A stretch of 64,000 nt of DNA from Actinoplanes derwentensis (GTDB taxonomy: Bacteria > Actinomycetota > Actinomycetes > Mycobacteriales > Micromonosporaceae), in NCBI RefSeq assembly GCF_900104725.1, contig NZ_LT629758.1, positions 6,937,001 through 7,001,000 on the forward strand, written 5' to 3'. A program made the translations under genes and the position numbers. Numbering within the stretch: position 1 is the stretch's first letter; each line of letters starts with the position of its first letter. Positions 33,335 to 42,236 of the stretch are shown piece after piece. The notes under the pieces were generated by a model. That model saw nothing but the letters and a program-made list of their open reading frames with translations. It was not told the DNA's origin and made no database searches.

Positions 33335-35131
33335 TCAGAGCGCCAGGGAGAAGCCGGTCTTCCTTTTGGGGGCCGGGAGGCCGGGCGGGACCGGTGCCGG
33401 GCTCTTCCGGGCCGTCCCAGCACGCCGGGACGGCGGGCGTTTGCGTTTGTTCGCGGTCTCGTTCCCGGCCGGGGGCTGCTCGGCCGTCGCCGCGTTGACG
33501 GAGTCGGCGTTGGACGCCACCGGTGGCGGGCTGATGGTGCCGTCCGGAGGGGTGGTGGTGCCGCCCAGGACTTCGGCGCGGCACCGGACGCCGTTCAGTG
33601 TGAACGAGAGTGGCAGCGGGTTCCGGCTCCGGTAATCACCGCGCAGGACGACGGCCCGGGACCGTCCGCGACCGTCGAGCACGACCCGGCGGCCGTGCTG
33701 GGTCACCGTGTCAGGCGTGGCGGCGAGGCGTTGCGAGCCGGGAAAGGTGAACTCGACCCGCCACTGGGCCGTCTCCGTGGTCTCCACGCTCAGCCGCGCC
33801 TCGAAGTCGGTTCCGGAGTCCCGTTTTACCTGGTATCTGACCCGGCAACGGCCACGTTCCGGAGCGGCGACGACAGCGGTGCCCGCTCCGGCACCGGCCG
33901 CTGCGGCCTGGGCCGGCTCGGTGTCCGGTGCCTCGCGGCGCGTGGACCAGCTGAGCGCGGTTCCGGCGAGCAGGATCAGGGTGGCCAGGGCGGCGATGGC
34001 GGGCTTCCGGTCGCGAGCGCCCATCAGACGGTTCGCCGGGAGTATCCGGCGCCGGTCGCCCATGAAGAGGCCGCCTCCGAGCGGGCGCACGGTCCCGCGG
34101 CGCAGCAACAGACCGGCCCGCAGCCGTACGGTGGCGACCGCGACCCTGGGCCGGGTGGCGCAGACGCTCAGGACTCGGCGTACCCCCGCTCCGGCTCGTC
34201 GGGCGGCCGGCACCGACGCGACCGCCCGCGCCACCGGCGCCGTGGGTTTCTCGTTCTGCCGCAGTGGCGGGATGATCGGCCGCAGTCCGACGGTCGCGGC
34301 CAGGGCCCGGGCCACCTCGGCCGCGCCGGGACGTTCGGCCGGACTCTTCGCGAGGCAGCGCAGGCACAGTTCGGCGACGACGGCGGGCATCCCGTCGAGT
34401 TCGGGGATCGGTGCGGGGTCGGCGTACAGGTGGGCGCGCAGGGCTTCGGTGGTGTTCTCGGCATGCCAGGGCATCCGGCCGGTGAGTGCCCGGTAAAGCA
34501 GGAGACCGAGGGCGTAGACGTCAGTGGCGGGCGAGACGGAGGAGCCGCCGAGGCGTTCCGGGGCGAGGTAGGCGGGGGTGCCGAGCAGGGTGCCGTCCGG
34601 GCCCGCGTCACGTTGCCCGACCACCGCGGAGATGCCGAAGTCGACGATCTTCGCCCCGGAGCCGGTCAGCATGACGTTCGCGGGGGTGACGTCACGGTGC
34701 ACGAGGCCGCGGGCGTGTGCGGTGGCCAGTGCGGAGGCGACCTCGGCGGTGATCGTGACGGCTTCCCGCCAGTCGAGCGATCCCTGCCGGCCGAGGCGGG
34801 CGCCGACGGACTCGCCGTCATTGAGTTCCATCACCACGTAGGGGACGGTCAGCCGCTCGGAGATCGGGGCCTCGCCGAAGTCGTGGATCCCGGTGATGTG
34901 CGGGTGGCAGAGCCGGGCCGCGGCCAGGGCCTCCTGGCGGAGCCGGTCCCGGAAAGCCCGGTCCTCGGCCAGTTGGGGAGAGAGCACCTTGACGGCGACG
35001 TCACGGCCGAGGACTTCGTCGTAACCACGCCAGACCACCGACATGCCGCCGGTGCCGAGTTTCTCGATCAGGCGGTAGCGGCCGGCCAGACGGAGCGATC
35101 CGTCGTGACCGTTTCGCTCCGTACGCCCCAT
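33335..35131 (-). CDS. transmembrane Ser/Thr protein kinase with CBM2-like extracellular domain
   Basis: 598 aa. The N-terminal kinase domain (about 19-285) is complete: GTGGMS loop (26-31), Lys48 in VAVKVL, HRDVTPANVM, DFG in IVDFGIS and LAPERL. A basic juxtamembrane stretch leads to one membrane segment (IAALATLILLAGTALSW, about 380-398). The outside domain (about 425-520) is cysteine-bounded, from CRVRYQVKRDSGTDFEARLS to PLSFTLNGVRC, with WRVEFTFPGSQRL in the middle, resembling a CBM2 carbohydrate-binding fold. A Lys/Arg/Pro-rich tail follows. It probably senses wall or extracellular polysaccharide; that is inference. Confidence 0.9.
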   Translation of the reverse strand: MGRTERNGHDGSLRLAGRYRLIEKLGTGGMSVVWRGYDEVLGRDVAVKVLSPQLAEDRAFRDRLRQEALAAARLCHPHITGIHDFGEAPISERLTVPYVVMELNDGESVGARLGRQGSLDWREAVTITAEVASALATAHARGLVHRDVTPANVMLTGSGAKIVDFGISAVVGQRDAGPDGTLLGTPAYLAPERLGGSSVSPATDVYALGLLLYRALTGRMPWHAENTTEALRAHLYADPAPIPELDGMPAVVAELCLRCLAKSPAERPGAAEVARALAATVGLRPIIPPLRQNEKPTAPVARAVASVPAARRAGAGVRRVLSVCATRPRVAVATVRLRAGLLLRRGTVRPLGGGLFMGDRRRILPANRLMGARDRKPAIAALATLILLAGTALSWSTRREAPDTEPAQAAAAGAGAGTAVVAAPERGRCRVRYQVKRDSGTDFEARLSVETTETAQWRVEFTFPGSQRLAATPDTVTQHGRRVVLDGRGRSRAVVLRGDYRSRNPLPLSFTLNGVRCRAEVLGGTTTPPDGTISPPPVASNADSVNAATAEQPPAGNETANKRKRPPSRRAGTARKSPAPVPPGLPAPKRKTGFSLAL

Positions 35132-35221
35132 GCGCCGATTCTCGCCCTAGTGACTCGCCCACCGATGCCGCACCCGAAAACCCGCTCGGAATCCGAGGTC
35201 GTCTCCTGGCCGGTCGAAGAG

Positions 35222-36730
35222 TCAGCCGGCCAGGAGCTGGTCCACCGGTGCGTAATCATCGGTGAGGACCGGGGAGTCACCGATGAAGTCGGTCAGCTCG
35301 GTGCCGGAGAGCAGGAGGACCGGTTCGTTCAGCCCGGACAGAGCGGGCCGGACGGCGTCCAGCGGGAGCGGCGCCCGCGAGGCCAGGATGACGAAGTTGG
35401 AACCCCGGTCACCGGAGAGCGCCGCGGGCGGGACGATCAGGGCGACGTGCGGGAACGCGGCGGCCACGGTGGCCAGCTCGGCGCGGATGAAACGGTTCGG
35501 CGGGTAGTCGATCACGTTCTGGGTGTAGATCCCGTCGGGCCGCAGCACCCGGGCGACGTCCTCGGCCATCTCACGGGTGGCCAGGTGCCAGGGGACGGCC
35601 AGGTGCCCGAAAGCGTCACCGACGACCAGGTCGTACGAGGTGTCCGGGCGTTCGGCCAGGCCCACCCGGGCATCACCGATCCGGACTCGCATGTCGGGGC
35701 CGGTCTTCAGTCCGAGGCTGCGTTCGTCCAGGTCGACCAGGCCGCCGTCGAGTTCGAGGACGAGCTGGTCGCTGCCGGGGCGGGTGGCCCGCAGATAGTT
35801 CGGGACGGTGAAACCACCACCGCCGAGATGCAGCGCGTCGATCGGGGTGCCGGCCGGCTTCAGCACGTCGGCGACGGCACCGATCCACTGCACGTACTCG
35901 AACTCCAGGTGGGTCGGGTCGTTCAGGTCGACGTACGAGTGCCGGGCCGAGTTGAGCACCAGGGTCCGTCCGCCGTCTCGCCCCGAATCCGTCGTCACGG
36001 TCGCGCAGTGATAGGCCGTCTCCACGTCGCACGGTGTCGGTGCGGTGGCGCCCAGCCCGGCTCCGACCAGCCCGACCACGGCCAGCGAAGCCCGGATCCG
36101 GGGCGTGCCGGGCAGCTCCGGCCGAGTTCCGTCCCGGCGCAGCCACCAGGCCAGTGCCACTCCGCTGAGCGCCAGCAGCACGGCCAGACTCAGGATGATC
36201 GCGCTGCTCGGCATAGCCGCGACGAAGACGAACCCGGTCACCAGTGTGGCCGTGATGGCGCCGAGCGTGCCGATGCTGGACAGCCGGCCCACCACCGAGC
36301 CGGCTTTCCGCAGATCGGCGAGCTGAAGTTTCACCACCATCGGCGGAATCGTGGACAGCACCAGCGCGGGCAGGAAGATCGCGAGCGCGGCCAGCATGAG
36401 CACGGCCGGGGCGGCACCACCCCGCAGCAGCTCACCGCCCCAGCGGACGAGGGGCAGGGTGACCGCGGTCCCGATGGCGCCGAGGATCAGGGCCGGGGCC
36501 AACAGCGTACGAGCGTCGAACTTGTCGGCGAGGCGGCCACCGATCCACGCTCCGTAGGCGATCGCGGCCAGCGCGACTCCGATCACCGAGCTGCTGACCT
36601 GAAGGGTCACGCCGACGTAGGGCCCGACGAGGCGCAACGCCACGATCTCCAGGACGAGGACGGCACCACTGGATCCGAACGCCAGAGCGGTCGCCAGGAC
36701 CGAGGGCAGGGCACGCGGCTGGTTCTCCAC
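35222..36730 (-). CDS. membrane-anchored spermidine-synthase-like protein
   Basis: 502 aa. The N-terminal 220 residues hold about seven hydrophobic segments (ALAFGSSGAVLVLEIVALRL, VIGVALAAIAYGAWIGGRLA). The C-terminal half is a spermidine-synthase-like Rossmann domain: LHLGGGGFTVPNYL (SAM-type motif I), LVLELDGGLVDL, VRIGDARVGL and DLVVGDAFGHLAVP. The aspartate-rich decarboxylated-SAM site of true synthases is altered. The group is common in bacteria and is often named fused MFS/spermidine synthase, but the reaction is unverified. It is probably an independent transcription unit. Confidence 0.87.
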   Translation of the reverse strand: MENQPRALPSVLATALAFGSSGAVLVLEIVALRLVGPYVGVTLQVSSSVIGVALAAIAYGAWIGGRLADKFDARTLLAPALILGAIGTAVTLPLVRWGGELLRGGAAPAVLMLAALAIFLPALVLSTIPPMVVKLQLADLRKAGSVVGRLSSIGTLGAITATLVTGFVFVAAMPSSAIILSLAVLLALSGVALAWWLRRDGTRPELPGTPRIRASLAVVGLVGAGLGATAPTPCDVETAYHCATVTTDSGRDGGRTLVLNSARHSYVDLNDPTHLEFEYVQWIGAVADVLKPAGTPIDALHLGGGGFTVPNYLRATRPGSDQLVLELDGGLVDLDERSLGLKTGPDMRVRIGDARVGLAERPDTSYDLVVGDAFGHLAVPWHLATREMAEDVARVLRPDGIYTQNVIDYPPNRFIRAELATVAAAFPHVALIVPPAALSGDRGSNFVILASRAPLPLDAVRPALSGLNEPVLLLSGTELTDFIGDSPVLTDDYAPVDQLLAG

Positions 36731-37102
36731 CGCCGGGATGCTACCGGCGGCGGAGGGGGCGTCACCTCATCGACAGGCCGCTTTGTACCTGTGCAAAAGC
36801 TGGAGGCCGGCGAGTGCTGGGGCAGTACAGGTATTCCAACGGTGTGAATGGGCAGGCTCCGCTGTCGGTGGCCTTCGGCTCCTACCCCGGGGTACCTGCT
36901 GAACAGCCGTCTGAGCCGCCAAGCGCGACTGCTGTGAGTGGTGGCGGACGAGCCGAGCACGGGTCGGGAAGGGACCGAGCGCGGGATGCCTGCGTCAGAT
37001 CGAGTGGGAAGATCTGCCAGCCCGCCTAGTTCACGACGCCGGTCGGGCTGGGCGGATCGGGGGTTCCGCGAACTCGGGAGTGGCGAGCGGACATATACAG
37101 GT
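36731..37102. other. 372-base intergenic region before the second sigma factor
   Basis: Divergent spacer between the spermidine-synthase-like gene and the ECF gene. It contains a palindromic TACCCCGGGGTA near 36883-36894 but no ORF with homology. The promoters of both flanking genes must lie here; I cannot place -35/-10 elements with confidence. Confidence 0.4.
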
Positions 37103-37747
37103 ATGGGGCCGCCGATGGGTGAAGAGGTTCGCGATGTCGAGCTGTTGGCGCGCGCGCAGGCCGGTGAGGGAGAGGCGTTTGGGCTGATCTTCCGCCGGCA
37201 CGTCGACGCCGTGTACAACCATTGCTTTCGGCGGTTGGGTTCGTGGAGCGGCGCGGAGGACGCCGCTTCGCTGGTCTTTCTGGAGACCTGGCGCCGCCGG
37301 CGTGATGCCGTCGACTCGGACGGCTCGCTGCTGCCGTGGCTGCTCGGAGTGGCGAACAACGTAGTGCGGAACCTGAGTCGCACCGCGCGCCGGTACGACG
37401 CCGCGCTGTTCAGGCTCCCCCAGCCTGTGTCCGAGCCGGATCACGCCGATCAGGTGGCGGCCCGGCTCGACGACGAACGTCGGATGCGGGAGGTCCTTCG
37501 TGACCTGTCCGCCCTGAGCAGGGTCGAGCAGGACGTCGTCGCGTTGGTGCTGATGTCCGGCCTGAGCTATGCCGAGGCTGCAGTCGCCTTGGGCGTGCCG
37601 GTGGGCACCGTTCGCTCCCGGCTGGCCCGCGCCCGTGAGCGCCTCAAGGCCACCGCGCTGGGACCAACCGCATCGAGGCCTGCGCTGACATCGCCCCGTC
37701 CAGACCGTCGCGAGTCCGAAGGAGTGCCTGATGGTCGATCTGAGTGA
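37103..37747 (+). CDS. ECF-type RNA polymerase sigma factor
   Basis: 214 aa from the ATG at MGPPMGEEVRD; a second ATG four codons in is possible. Sigma-2: DVELLARAQAGEGEAFGLIF, then NHCFRRLGSWSGAEDAASLV and WLLGVANNVVRNLSR. Sigma-4: LSRVEQDVVALVLMSGLSYA followed by the helix-turn-helix EAAVALGVPVGTVRSRLARA. The C-terminal 35 residues are an unconserved Arg/Pro/Ser tail. It overlaps the next membrane gene by 17 bases, the usual arrangement of a sigma factor with a membrane partner. Confidence 0.93.
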   Translation: MGPPMGEEVRDVELLARAQAGEGEAFGLIFRRHVDAVYNHCFRRLGSWSGAEDAASLVFLETWRRRRDAVDSDGSLLPWLLGVANNVVRNLSRTARRYDAALFRLPQPVSEPDHADQVAARLDDERRMREVLRDLSALSRVEQDVVALVLMSGLSYAEAAVALGVPVGTVRSRLARARERLKATALGPTASRPALTSPRPDRRESEGVPDGRSE

Positions 37748-38261
37748 TCTCCCGTCCGAGCGGCCCATGCCGCATGTCCACATGCTGGTGCGTCAACAGC
37801 GCATCGAGCAGTACGCCGCCGGGCCGACGCGACGTCGATGGGCCGTCCGGAACGCGGTCCGCTACGCGATGGTGGTCGCGGGTGCATCTGCCCTGTTGAT
37901 CGGCGGCACCGCGGCGGCGTACGTCGCGTTCAAACCCGCGACGGTTCCGGTCGCCGACGAAACTCGTTGCTATACCAAGGCATCCCTGGAGGGGGGCAAG
38001 GACTTCTTCGGCACCACCGTCAGCCAGGCGTGGTCGGCCGACGGCACCCGAGACGCTGCATCCGCGGTGGAGGCATGCTCCGCGGTATGGCGGCAGGGCT
38101 TGCTGCGACTCGGCTCGAAGCAGGTAGGCGGGCCGGACACCGGGACCGACCATCCGATCCCACCACTAGTTGCCTGCACACTGGACAACGGCGTTGCCGC
38201 AGTCTTCCCCGGCGACGAGCAGACCTGCGCTCGACTGGGCCTGCCCCGACTGGCCGAATAG
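37731..38261 (+). CDS. single-pass membrane protein, likely partner of the ECF sigma factor
   Basis: 176 aa, no recognised family. A 44-residue cytoplasmic N-terminus, a membrane segment at about 45-67 (YAMVVAGASALLIGGTAAAY) and a 110-residue exported domain with four cysteines (TRCYT, EACSA, VACTL, QTCARL) that could form two disulfides. It overlaps the sigma gene and shares its transcript. An anti-sigma role is inferred only from position. The cytoplasmic part lacks the HxxxCxxC of ZAS-type anti-sigma factors. Confidence 0.75.
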   Translation: MVDLSDLPSERPMPHVHMLVRQQRIEQYAAGPTRRRWAVRNAVRYAMVVAGASALLIGGTAAAYVAFKPATVPVADETRCYTKASLEGGKDFFGTTVSQAWSADGTRDAASAVEACSAVWRQGLLRLGSKQVGGPDTGTDHPIPPLVACTLDNGVAAVFPGDEQTCARLGLPRLAE

Positions 38262-38297
38262 ACCCAAGGCGCACCCCGCCCCCGAACGGGCGCGTGT

Positions 38298-39035
38298 TCA
38301 GCCGAACCGATTCGCGGCTACCCGGAGTAGCTGCCAGAGCAGCGCGGTCAGTGCCGCGGTCGAGATCATTGCGATGAGCAGTGTGGGCCACGCTCGCCAA
38401 AGGCGCTGGACGTGTGCCAGCCAGGCACCGATAGCGAGCGGGAGGATGACTTGGATCAGCTTCGCTGCGAGGAAGCCGGGTGCGACTTCGCCGTCAGCTG
38501 CTGCCGCCAGGAAGACCCAGGGTGGCGCCGCAGCGATCTCTTGCCAGCCTTGGCCCGACAATAATCCGCATGCGATCCCCGCGGCCAGCGCCGAGCCCGT
38601 CGTCTGAGTGGTTCGAGTCCGGTGGCCGAGCAGGCCCAGCATTGGTCCCGCGATGAGAGATGCCACGAGCCATGCTGCGGTCATGATCGCCAAAGAGCGC
38701 AGCCCGTACAGGTCCGCCGACGATCCGTCGGCCAGATACCCACCGCTCCAGCGTCGGCTCACCACAAGGATCAGCAGGTAGTACACGAGCGTGGCGGAGA
38801 TCAGCAGGACGGTCGCGCCGTGGACGGCGCTGCGGTGATCAGCTGCTCTCCGGCCTGCCAGGAACGCTGCCAGGCCCCAGGCGAGGCCGCTGCTGATCAA
38901 TGCCGTGAGCACTTGTCCAGCGGGGGCGGCTGGGTCGAAGGCGTCGGCGGCGAACGCAAGCAGGCCGAGCGCGAATGCCGCGGCCAAGATCCGTGGGTTA
39001 CGGGCAGCAGGACGCCGCACCGTAAGGTTGATCAT
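38298..39035 (-). CDS. multi-pass membrane protein, DUF6518-like
   Basis: 245 aa with six to seven hydrophobic segments (ILAAAFALGLLAFAADAF, ATVLLISATLVYYLLILVVS, AAWLVASLIAGPMLGLLGHR, LLIAMISTAALTALLWQLL). The overall pattern resembles DUF6518; function unknown. The start ATG has AGGAG seven bases upstream and overlaps the stop of the recombinase-like gene as ATGA, so it is translationally coupled to the integrase cassette and may be its cargo. No transport motif is visible. Confidence 0.68.
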   Translation of the reverse strand: MINLTVRRPAARNPRILAAAFALGLLAFAADAFDPAAPAGQVLTALISSGLAWGLAAFLAGRRAADHRSAVHGATVLLISATLVYYLLILVVSRRWSGGYLADGSSADLYGLRSLAIMTAAWLVASLIAGPMLGLLGHRTRTTQTTGSALAAGIACGLLSGQGWQEIAAAPPWVFLAAAADGEVAPGFLAAKLIQVILPLAIGAWLAHVQRLWRAWPTLLIAMISTAALTALLWQLLRVAANRFG

Positions 39036-40750
39036 GATCGTTCTCCTGGACCGGGCCACGCTACCAGCACCGTGCTCCGTCCGTTGCAGGTTTTCATCGA
39101 CTGCGGTCGGCGGCGTAGGTGGCCCAGTTGCCGTTGGCTTCGTGCGCCCATTTTCGTCGCGGTGCCGGTATGGACTCCGAGTAGGTCAGCGATGACGACG
39201 GCGGGGAGTTCAGCCGCGAGTTGGAGCATGGCGGCGTTGCGGTTGCTGCGGGCGTAGATGCCGAGGGCGTTGAGCCGGCGCATGAGGGTGGCGGAGTCTG
39301 CGGGGCGGTCGGGGTGTCGGCCGGGGAACAGCCAATGGTCGGTGTAGAGAGTTCGAGCCATGCCGACGGGCCGCCGCTCGGGAAGGCTGGCAGCGAGGCC
39401 GGCCAGGGGTGATGGGAGTTGGAGGGCGTCAGTGCCGACGTCGAGCATGGTGGTGCCGCCGACGTGGCGGAGGTGGCCGGTGGTCAGGCGCGCGATGCGG
39501 GCCACCGGTTGGGCGTAGAGCAGTACGAGCAGGCCGGCGAAGCGGTCGCTGATGGTGGCGGCGGAATCGTCGTGCAAGAGGGTGCGGGCCAGGTTCCAGC
39601 GGTGTTGGTCGTCGGCGAAGTGCAAGGGCTGGCGGGGCTGGTGTTTCGGCAGCTGGATTCCGGTGATGAGCCGGTGGCTGTCGGCCCAGGAGAGAAACGA
39701 ACGCAGGATGTCACGGCTGGTGAGGAGCGCGTCGATGTCGGGTTGGCACAGGGTGTCGAGTGATCGTCCTTGCTGACGGATGTCGGCCAGAAGCCGTGCA
39801 GCGGCGGTGATCTCGTGGCGGGCGCGGTATCCGGCAGCGGGCCAGATCGCGGGGCGGGGCCGGTCGTTGCGGATGCGGTGGATGACGTGCCAGGTGGCGT
39901 AGGAACGCAGCAGACGTCGGTCCTTGGGATCCTCGATGGCCTCGATGGTGCGCTTTGCGAATGCTTCGAGTCGGGCGAGGTGTTCGTTGCGTTCGGGCAG
40001 GGCGTCGGCGGCGACGAGCATGCGGCGCAGGTGCTCGACGGACTTGCCGGGTGGTTGGCGGTCGAGAGCGTCGTGGGTGAGCGGGAGCTGCCCGGAGGCG
40101 AGCTGGGCGAGGAGGGTGGCGCCGCGGCTGCGGCCGAGCCAGCCGAGTCCGGTGGCGGGGTTGTCCACCGACAGGACGGCGGTGCGGATCGGTTGCAGGG
40201 CGGGCAGGATGGTGCCGTCGGGTTGGACGAGCAGCGCGTCGAGGCGGTCGGTCAGGTGGCAGCGCCAGCAGATGGCGTGGCGTCCGGTGGTGGTGCCTCG
40301 GCAGCGGGTGACGGTGCCGCAACGGGTGCAGGCGGTGATGGCGGCCTGGTGGCAGGTGCCGCACAGGTCCGGTGAGGTGGCGGTGGCCTTCACGCGGACG
40401 CGGCGGGTGCGCCCGCAGCCGCCGCAACGTCGGCTCTCACCGCGGTAGCAGCACGGGCCGAGGTTCTCGGTGTGTCCGCCGCGGCCGCCGGCGCGGACGA
40501 TCGGGTGCACGAGCTTGCCGCGCCGATCGCACGGCAGCTTGGGCTGGGTGGACTTGCGGTAGCAGTTCGTGCAGCGGGCGGTGCCGTCGGCGGCGCGGGC
40601 GTTGACCCGCTTGGTCTGGCCGCAGCCGCCGCAGGGCTCCCAGGTCGCCGGATCCTGGTGGAAGCAGTTGCGGCAGCGAGCCCGGCCGTCGGGCATGCGC
40701 TGCCGGACCGGCTTGTCCTGCCCGCAGAACGCGCAGACGGCGCGGCTCAC
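39032..40750 (-). CDS. zinc-ribbon protein with degenerate tyrosine-recombinase domain
   Basis: 572 aa. The first 190 residues hold about five zinc-ribbon-like units (VCAFCGQDKP...CRNC, CGGCGQTKR...CTNC, CGGCGRTRR...CGTC, CTRCGTVTR...CWRC, and a broken one from CDRRG). The rest has the two-domain layout of tyrosine recombinases: a SAM-like core-binding part (LLRSYATWHVIHRIRNDRPR) and a catalytic-like part with ARIARLTTGHLRHVGG (box I Arg) and SNRNAAMLQLAAELPAVVIA (box II). The expected His and the nucleophilic Tyr are not in place. It is coupled by GTGA to the XRE gene and by ATGA to the downstream membrane gene, and probably assists the active integrase in DNA binding. Confidence 0.75.
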   Translation of the reverse strand: MSRAVCAFCGQDKPVRQRMPDGRARCRNCFHQDPATWEPCGGCGQTKRVNARAADGTARCTNCYRKSTQPKLPCDRRGKLVHPIVRAGGRGGHTENLGPCCYRGESRRCGGCGRTRRVRVKATATSPDLCGTCHQAAITACTRCGTVTRCRGTTTGRHAICWRCHLTDRLDALLVQPDGTILPALQPIRTAVLSVDNPATGLGWLGRSRGATLLAQLASGQLPLTHDALDRQPPGKSVEHLRRMLVAADALPERNEHLARLEAFAKRTIEAIEDPKDRRLLRSYATWHVIHRIRNDRPRPAIWPAAGYRARHEITAAARLLADIRQQGRSLDTLCQPDIDALLTSRDILRSFLSWADSHRLITGIQLPKHQPRQPLHFADDQHRWNLARTLLHDDSAATISDRFAGLLVLLYAQPVARIARLTTGHLRHVGGTTMLDVGTDALQLPSPLAGLAASLPERRPVGMARTLYTDHWLFPGRHPDRPADSATLMRRLNALGIYARSNRNAAMLQLAAELPAVVIADLLGVHTGTATKMGARSQRQLGHLRRRPQSMKTCNGRSTVLVAWPGPGERS

Positions 40751-41085
40751 CGCGGGTCGTCGCCGACGATCCGGGCCCGTTTCGGTCGGCGGGCAACGGA
40801 CGCGGTCGGTGCCTCGCCACCCGCTGCTTTGCGGGCACGTCCGCTGCTGGTCTCGACGGTGGGCTCGAACAGGTCGGCGGCGGTGCAGCCGAGGATGTCG
40901 CACAGCGCGGCGAGAACGGTGAGATTGAGCCGTTCGGGCGTCTGGGCGACGAGCCGGTAGACCTGTACCGGTGACAGGTCGATGCCCCGCTCGGCCAGGT
41001 GCGGGTGGATGTCGGTGGTGTGGAACATGCCGTGGGCGGCCATGACCTCCCGCAGCCGCCACCGGTGGCCGACCCTGCGCGTCAT
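40747..41085 (-). CDS. XRE-type helix-turn-helix transcriptional regulator
   Basis: 112 aa. The Cro/C1-type domain spans about 8-75: HRWRLREVMAAHGMFHTTDI, GIDLSPVQVYRLVAQTPERL and LAALCDILGCTAADLFEP. A basic tail with ARRPKRARIVGDD follows. It is the middle gene of the integrase cassette, with its start overlapping the integrase stop (ATGA) and its stop overlapping the zinc-ribbon start (GTGA). It probably regulates the cassette or acts as a directionality factor; the inverted repeat before the integrase gene is a candidate operator. Confidence 0.88.
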   Translation of the reverse strand: MTRRVGHRWRLREVMAAHGMFHTTDIHPHLAERGIDLSPVQVYRLVAQTPERLNLTVLAALCDILGCTAADLFEPTVETSSGRARKAAGGEAPTASVARRPKRARIVGDDPR

Positions 41086-42194
41086 CCGTGGCTTTCCTTC
41101 CCGAGCGCTGGGCCGAGAGCTCGGCGCAGCATGGTGTTCTTGAAGTCGGAGCTGACGCCGGTGTAGAGAGCCGTGGTCGACCCCCACGCGTGACCGACCT
41201 GCTGTTGGACGAAGAACGGGTCGAACCCGTCCTCGATCAGGTGCGTGACATACGAGTGTCGCAGGCAATGCGGGTGCAGTTCGGGCGGCAGACCCGCGGC
41301 GCTGCGGTACTCCGCGAACCTGATGTTGATCGACGCGACCGATATCCGACCGCCGCGTTCGGTGGGCCACAACGCGGTCCGCTTGCCCGGGGCGTAGAAG
41401 CCGCGGATGTCCTCGACGTACTCGGTGAGCACGTCAACGGCCCAACCCATGGTGGTGAGCACGTTACGGCGCCTCGGTGGTGAGCCCTTCACGGCCTTGC
41501 CATACCGGACGTTGCACATGCCGTACCGGCCGAACTGCGGTGCCGCGGCGTTACGGGTGAAGTCGGTGACGTCCAGCATCGCGACCTCCCGACGCCGTAG
41601 CCCCCAGGCGTAGGCGACCTTGAACAGCGTCGCGTCCCGGAACGCCGCCAGCCAACCCTTACGGTTCAGCCGCCGGGCCTGGTCGACCTGCTCGTCGGCG
41701 AAGTCGAAAAACTCCTGCAGCTCGCTGCGGGTGAACGGCCGCACCTCGGGCCGGGCCTCGTGGTCGCTGGTGTGCCGAGCGGTGTTCCACTCGTGGAAGA
41801 CCTGCACCGGATGCGTCCCCAACTCCTGCTCACACCGGTCCGCCCAGCCGTACCGGGCGTCGGTGATGAAGGAGCAGAACAGCGCGACGTCGTTCTGGTA
41901 GCCACGAATGGTCGAGTGCGCTCGGCCACCGCGCAACTCGGCGGTCCACTCCTCGACGTCAGCCGGCGTCCACTGCCACGGGTACGAGCCGACGAACCGC
42001 GCGAACCGGCCCACCGAGTCCGCACGCTGCTTACGCGTCGAGGCAGCCAACAGCCGACTCGCCTGCTGCCGGTCCCACACGGTCAGCATCGCCGCGAACA
42101 TGGCCTCGGCTGGATCCAGGTGCCGGACCACCCCACGATCAGCGAGCACCAGGTGCGCCGCACCTGGAATATCAACCGCCCGAACAGCCACCAT
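41082..42194 (-). CDS. tyrosine-type site-specific integrase
   Basis: 370 aa. The N-terminal core-binding domain includes LLAASTRKQRADSVGRFARF. The catalytic domain keeps the full set: Arg in YAWGLRRREVAMLDVTDF, HCLRHS (His-x-x-Arg), His in QQVGHAWGSTTA and the nucleophilic Tyr in ALYTGVSSDF. It cuts and joins DNA at specific sites through a 3'-phosphotyrosine link. It is the first gene of a cassette read leftward with 4-base overlaps. An 11-base inverted repeat sits directly before its start and overlaps the ribosome-binding site. Attachment sites flanking the cassette are not obvious. Confidence 0.93.
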   Translation of the reverse strand: MVAVRAVDIPGAAHLVLADRGVVRHLDPAEAMFAAMLTVWDRQQASRLLAASTRKQRADSVGRFARFVGSYPWQWTPADVEEWTAELRGGRAHSTIRGYQNDVALFCSFITDARYGWADRCEQELGTHPVQVFHEWNTARHTSDHEARPEVRPFTRSELQEFFDFADEQVDQARRLNRKGWLAAFRDATLFKVAYAWGLRRREVAMLDVTDFTRNAAAPQFGRYGMCNVRYGKAVKGSPPRRRNVLTTMGWAVDVLTEYVEDIRGFYAPGKRTALWPTERGGRISVASINIRFAEYRSAAGLPPELHPHCLRHSYVTHLIEDGFDPFFVQQQVGHAWGSTTALYTGVSSDFKNTMLRRALGPALGKESHG

Positions 42195-42197
42195 GAC

Positions 42198-42236
42198 CCC
42201 TTCATCAGGAGAATGAATCCTTCTTCTGATGAAGGG
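42198..42236. promoter_or_regulatory. 11-base inverted repeat upstream of the integrase start
   Basis: CCCTTCATCAG (42198-42208) is the exact reverse complement of CTGATGAAGGG (42226-42236), with 17 bases between. The left arm includes the GAAGGGG Shine-Dalgarno, read on the minus strand, four bases from the integrase ATG. A third core copy, CTGATGAA, occurs at 42359-42366. It may be an operator for the XRE protein, a recombinase-binding site or a translation-blocking hairpin. Confidence 0.7.

Noticed and set aside
32861..36847. 1328-codon open frame on the plus strand
   Set aside because: It lies antisense to the SDR, Ser/Thr kinase and spermidine-synthase-like genes, which have clear family motifs. 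Long shadow frames are common at this GC content.
38600..38635. tRNA-like GTTCGAGTCC segment
   Set aside because: It resembles a T-arm, but no acceptor or anticodon arm can be folded around it and it lies inside the DUF6518-like gene.
39032..40750. Second active integrase
   Set aside because: The box II His and the Tyr nucleophile are not found in the expected places, so I call it recombinase-like only.
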